Below are positions 61,071 through 64,000 of a stretch of DNA of 64,000 bases, piece by piece. The stretch's first letter is position 1, and every line of letters starts with the position of its first letter. The notes beneath the pieces were generated by a model. That model made no database searches. It had not been told where the DNA came from and saw only the letters and a list, made by a program, of their open reading frames with translations. The position numbers and the translations under genes were made by a program. The DNA is from Glutamicibacter arilaitensis Re117 (GTDB lineage: Bacteria; Actinomycetota; Actinomycetes; Actinomycetales; Micrococcaceae), in contig NC_014550.1 in the NCBI RefSeq assembly GCF_000197735.1, forward strand, positions 310,001 to 374,000, read 5' to 3'.

Positions 61071-62276
61071 TTAAGCGTCGGCGTCGCTGTCTTGCTGGGA
61101 ATCGTTCAGGACGTGATCCGAAACCTTGGTCAGCGCACGCTCCAGCGAGGAGCGCAGTGCGACCGGGACGGTGATTTCTTCGTTGATCTCGACAAGGCCT
61201 TCGCGTTCAAAGACGCGTAGCAGCGATTCAACCTGAGGGACCACCTCTTCAAGACTGGCAATCAGGTGATGCTGTTCTGCAGGCAGATCATCCTCGCTAG
61301 GAACCTGCAGTGCAAACTCGGTACGTGGAGGAGTCGAAGATGCTGCATTGCTCAATACCCCGGCAACCATCTCGGCAATCTGTGCCTTGCCTGGCTTCTG
61401 AAGAGTATTAATCAGAATGTGCGAGTAGAGAACCTCCGCGATCAATTCCTTGACCAAGCGTGCTCCTTGGCCGCTGGAAGCCAGCAAGGCATCACTGAGC
61501 GACTCGGTTGGGGTCGCATTCGGTGCCTGGTAGCGCAGCATGGCCGTGCCAATCAGCGCATCCCAGTAAGCCGAGAGACGGGGGATATCTGCCAAGGAAG
61601 GAACGACCGTACCGTCTTCTGGCTCCCACTCAGACTCCTGTGGAACCTCCGCGGATTCATCTACCTTGACGAATAGTCCGAGTGCGCCGGCAGCGTCTTG
61701 CAACGTTGCGCCGGTCAGAACGCCAGCCGGGGTAGTTGGCTTTCCGTCGCCAACCCAGCTGATCAATTCGCGAGCGGCGAAAACGAATGGCATCGATTCC
61801 AAGATGCCATTGGCCTCTTCATCTTCGAGGTACGGCGCGACGATGGGTGAATCTCCGGCCATACGCGAGAGGAATTCGAAGGTCTGCTTGAAGTCATCTA
61901 CGCTGCCGCCGAAATTGGCGGTGGTCCCCAGGAAAGTCAAGTAATGCTTGAGGATCGCGGCGCTGGCTTCCGAAACCTCTTTACCCAGTGAAGTCAGGTG
62001 GCCAAGCTGTTCGCCCAAAATGCTGGGGTCCAAGGTTTTGACGTCAACGCTCTTGCGCAGCTGGGCATGTACCGTCAGCAAAGTAGTCAGTCCCTCAAGT
62101 GCTGCGCGGGTCTCGCTGGCTGCTTGTCCTTCTTCGTGGAAATGGCGGAAAAGCGAGGACTTGAAAGGCTGAAGAGCTTGGCGTACTTCGGATTCGAAGG
62201 GCACGTTACTGGCGCCTGAACGGCGGGCTGGGTGGCCCTGGGCTGGCTTCTTCTTGGCTGGTTTACGTGAGGCCAT
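61071..62276 (-). CDS. Uncharacterised 401-residue protein
   Basis: A 401-residue protein I cannot assign. The first 25 residues are basic and lysine/alanine-rich (MASRKPAKKKPAQGHPARRSG), then mostly alpha-helical, acidic sequence with no membrane helix or catalytic motif, ending DSQQDSDADA. The acidic tail and basic head would give a polar molecule. No known domain is visible to me. ATG at 62276 with an AAGGAA rather far upstream. It stands alone; neighbours are a reductase and an amino-acid dehydrogenase, without functional hints. Confidence 0.7.
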   Translation of the reverse strand: MASRKPAKKKPAQGHPARRSGASNVPFESEVRQALQPFKSSLFRHFHEEGQAASETRAALEGLTTLLTVHAQLRKSVDVKTLDPSILGEQLGHLTSLGKEVSEASAAILKHYLTFLGTTANFGGSVDDFKQTFEFLSRMAGDSPIVAPYLEDEEANGILESMPFVFAARELISWVGDGKPTTPAGVLTGATLQDAAGALGLFVKVDESAEVPQESEWEPEDGTVVPSLADIPRLSAYWDALIGTAMLRYQAPNATPTESLSDALLASSGQGARLVKELIAEVLYSHILINTLQKPGKAQIAEMVAGVLSNAASSTPPRTEFALQVPSEDDLPAEQHHLIASLEEVVPQVESLLRVFEREGLVEINEEITVPVALRSSLERALTKVSDHVLNDSQQDSDADA

Positions 62277-62599
62277 ATGAGTGAGGCAGTTCCTTAGAAA
62301 TGACTGATCGCTGGGTTTGGCAATTCGCTTCCTTCCAGTTTACGCAGGACGCGCATATCGGGTTGATAGCTTCCAAGAATAGTGACGCCACCTATGGGGA
62401 AAGTTCCCATGTATCTCAAAGTATCTGTTGGAAGTTCGGTGGGATTGGATATTTTCTGCAGAAAACACAAAAGTTCCGGTGGTGTGGTGACGCTCACCGT
62501 GGAATCATCAGAACGCGTTGATTTTCGACGCAGATCGCGCGACAGTGATCACATACGGGCTCGTGTGGAGAGGCCGTCAAAATGCTTGGAGGTTGGATT
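62277..62599. other. 323-bp intergenic region upstream of the DadA-like gene
   Basis: No supported gene. A 67-codon frame on the minus strand (62294-62497) has no recognisable similarity or ribosome-binding site. It presumably holds divergent promoters for the 61071 and DadA-like genes; no clear palindrome is seen. Confidence 0.5.
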
Positions 62600-63877
62600 G
62601 TGGCTGGAGTAACCGTGCCAGATCATGTCGTTGTTGTTGGTGCTGGCTTTGTTGGCTTGTCAACCGCTTGGTACCTGCAGGAAGCTGGTGTTAAAGTCAC
62701 CGTCGTGGACCGTGGTGGTGTAGCTGCCGGCTCTTCATGGGGCAATGCTGGCTGGCTGACGCCGGCATTGACTTTGCCTATCGCAGAGCCTGCAATTTTC
62801 AAGAACGGCCTGAAGATGATGCTCGACCCGGCATCTCCGCTCTACATCCCGTTGAAGGCGGATGCCAAGCTGCTGCGCTTCCTCATCGGCTTTGCTTGGC
62901 ACTCGACCCCGAGGAAATGGGAAGAAGCCATGCGCGTCTACTCCGAAATCGGAGCAACCGGGCTGGATGCTTTTGACGAAATTGCTCAGGCAACCACTGC
63001 AGGGCCGGGTGTGCAAGAGCTAACCAAGCCAGCAGATCCTTTCTTGACCGGCTTTACCTCCTTGAAGGATCGTGACGGGTTGCTGCACGAGTTCGAGATG
63101 ATTGAGAAGACCGGAGGCGAGGTCGACTACGAATTGCTCACCGGTGATGAACTGCGCGGCATTGAGCCGACCTTGTCCAACAAGGTTGCTGCCGGCGTAG
63201 CCATCAAGAACCAGCGCTACCTCAACCCACCAAAGTTCATGGAATCGCTGGCCGAATCCGTAGTCGCCCGCGGAGGTGACATCATCGGCAACTTCAACGT
63301 CACCGATGTGCGTGATAACGGAAAATCGGTAACCATCATCGGATCTGAAGGACGCTCGATCACTGCTGATCACGTCGTGCTGGCTACCGGCGCATGGATG
63401 ACCGACATGGCCAACAAGTTCGGTGTGAATGTCGTGGTCCAGGCGGGTCGCGGCTATTCGTTCACCGTTGAGCCTGAGGACATGCCAACGCACCCGATCT
63501 ACTTCCCGGCGCAGCGCGTAGCCTGCACCCCGCTGGGTGATCGCTTCCGCATCGCTGGCACCATGGAGTTCCGCGACGTCAACCACAAGCTGGAGCCCAA
63601 GCGTATTGAGGCCATCGTCGCCGCTGCGACCCCGGTCTACAAGGGCATCAACTGGGAAAACCGCAAGGAAGAGTGGGTTGGTGGACGGCCATGCACCGCC
63701 GATGGCATGCCACTGGTCGGCCAGACTGGCTCTGCGCGCGTCTCAGTCGGTGGCGGCCATGGCATGTGGGGCGTTGCGCTCGGTCCATTGACCGGCAAGA
63801 TCCTCGCTGCCCAGATCACCGGCCAGCAGGCCCCTTCCATTGCTCGGCACTTCAACCCGCTGCGTAAGGGTTTCTAG
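62600..63877 (+). CDS. DadA-like FAD-dependent D-amino-acid dehydrogenase
   Basis: A 425-residue flavoprotein oxidase/dehydrogenase. The dinucleotide fold is VVVVGAGFVGLSTAWYLQEAGVKVTVVDRG, followed by SSWGNAGWLTPALTLPIAEP as in DadA, and the C-terminal GGRPCTADGMPLVGQTG and SVGGGHGMWGVALGP. It would deaminate D-amino acids (or proline-like amines) and feed electrons to the respiratory chain. GTG at 62600, seven bases after GGAGG, is chosen over 62582. An intrinsic terminator-like hairpin follows. Substrate not proved. Confidence 0.87.
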   Translation: MAGVTVPDHVVVVGAGFVGLSTAWYLQEAGVKVTVVDRGGVAAGSSWGNAGWLTPALTLPIAEPAIFKNGLKMMLDPASPLYIPLKADAKLLRFLIGFAWHSTPRKWEEAMRVYSEIGATGLDAFDEIAQATTAGPGVQELTKPADPFLTGFTSLKDRDGLLHEFEMIEKTGGEVDYELLTGDELRGIEPTLSNKVAAGVAIKNQRYLNPPKFMESLAESVVARGGDIIGNFNVTDVRDNGKSVTIIGSEGRSITADHVVLATGAWMTDMANKFGVNVVVQAGRGYSFTVEPEDMPTHPIYFPAQRVACTPLGDRFRIAGTMEFRDVNHKLEPKRIEAIVAAATPVYKGINWENRKEEWVGGRPCTADGMPLVGQTGSARVSVGGGHGMWGVALGPLTGKILAAQITGQQAPSIARHFNPLRKGF

Positions 63878-63909
63878 GCGTTTCGGTCCACACCCGGAAC
63901 GAAAAAGAG

Positions 63910-63958
63910 AACCGGCTTGCGGTGCATCATTTCGATGCACCGCAAGCCGGTTTGTCTT
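63910..63958 (+). terminator. Terminator after the DadA-like gene
   Basis: AACCGGCTTGCGGTGCATC (63910-63928) and GATGCACCGCAAGCCGGTT (63934-63952) form a perfect 19-bp stem, followed by TGTCTTTT. Strong intrinsic-type terminator. Confidence 0.88.
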
Positions 63959-64000
63959 TTGGGGATTCAGGACCACAATTCGCACAAGCGCTTTCGCGCC

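Noticed and set aside
62294-62497. 67-codon minus-strand frame upstream of the DadA-like gene
   Set aside because: No similarity, no ribosome-binding site; chance frame.

Overview
The window looks like a contiguous stretch of chromosome from a high-GC Gram-positive bacterium, most likely a member of the Micrococcaceae (Arthrobacter/Glutamicibacter type). This is inferred from gene content: a small PurL with separate PurS and PurQ, a coproporphyrin-type ferrochelatase with an iron-sulfur cysteine set, a RamB-type regulator next to glyoxylate-shunt genes, a DUF222/HNH protein, a DtxR/IdeR-like box, a HAIR-like (HspR) box, and many GTG/TTG or apparently leaderless starts. I see no insertion sequence, prophage, CRISPR array or rRNA.

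Layout. 1-4282: iron-siderophore uptake on the minus strand (FecCD permease fragment, FepB-type lipoprotein with an IdeR-like box, a tandem AraC-type regulator, a siderophore-interacting flavoreductase with a long N-terminal extension). 4485-9000: PhnA, a GerMN-like lipoprotein and the purSQL operon. 9200-17030: mostly housekeeping or conserved genes (YchJ, ankyrin lipoprotein, RlmC, Na+/H+ antiporter, SSI-like lipoprotein, putative glycosylase, DinB, TIGR01777 epimerase). 17255-22840: ferrochelatase, then a citrate module with a CitMHS transporter divergent from a CitA/CitB two-component system whose kinase frame is broken in a G-run. 22853-30040: APH-like kinase, Tat-exported PhoD, aspartokinase, a DUF4287 pair, and a MarR/DHA2-efflux operon with two matching operator palindromes. 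30066-35617: SRP RNA, gluQ, dnaX (very long tau part) and recR. 35728-45294: DUF222/HNH protein, tRNA-Ser(GGA), IPNS-like oxygenase, LytR_C protein, FrnE-like thioredoxin-fold protein, DUF1275 membrane protein, amino-acid permease, phosphatase and hydrolase. 45426-51916: aceA-aceB and, about 2 kb away, the RamB-type regulator likely to control them. 51927-57723: small enzymes, acetyltransferases and a ClpC-like HSP100 ATPase.

The least ordinary part is 57853-60381. A 60-residue secreted, two-cysteine peptide gene lies between a divergent LuxR-type response regulator and a membrane histidine kinase. It is followed by 350 bp of non-coding DNA packed with hairpins, including an 17-bp-arm inverted repeat. 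The peptide/two-component set could be a peptide-sensing or peptide-production system; that is inference. The window closes with a RutE-like nitroreductase, an unrecognised 401-residue protein and a DadA-like amino-acid dehydrogenase.

Connections: iron uptake and haem synthesis share iron supply; citrate uptake and its sensor form one regulatory unit; the glyoxylate shunt and RamB form another; the SRP RNA-gluQ-dnaX-recR line is a stable actinobacterial neighbourhood.
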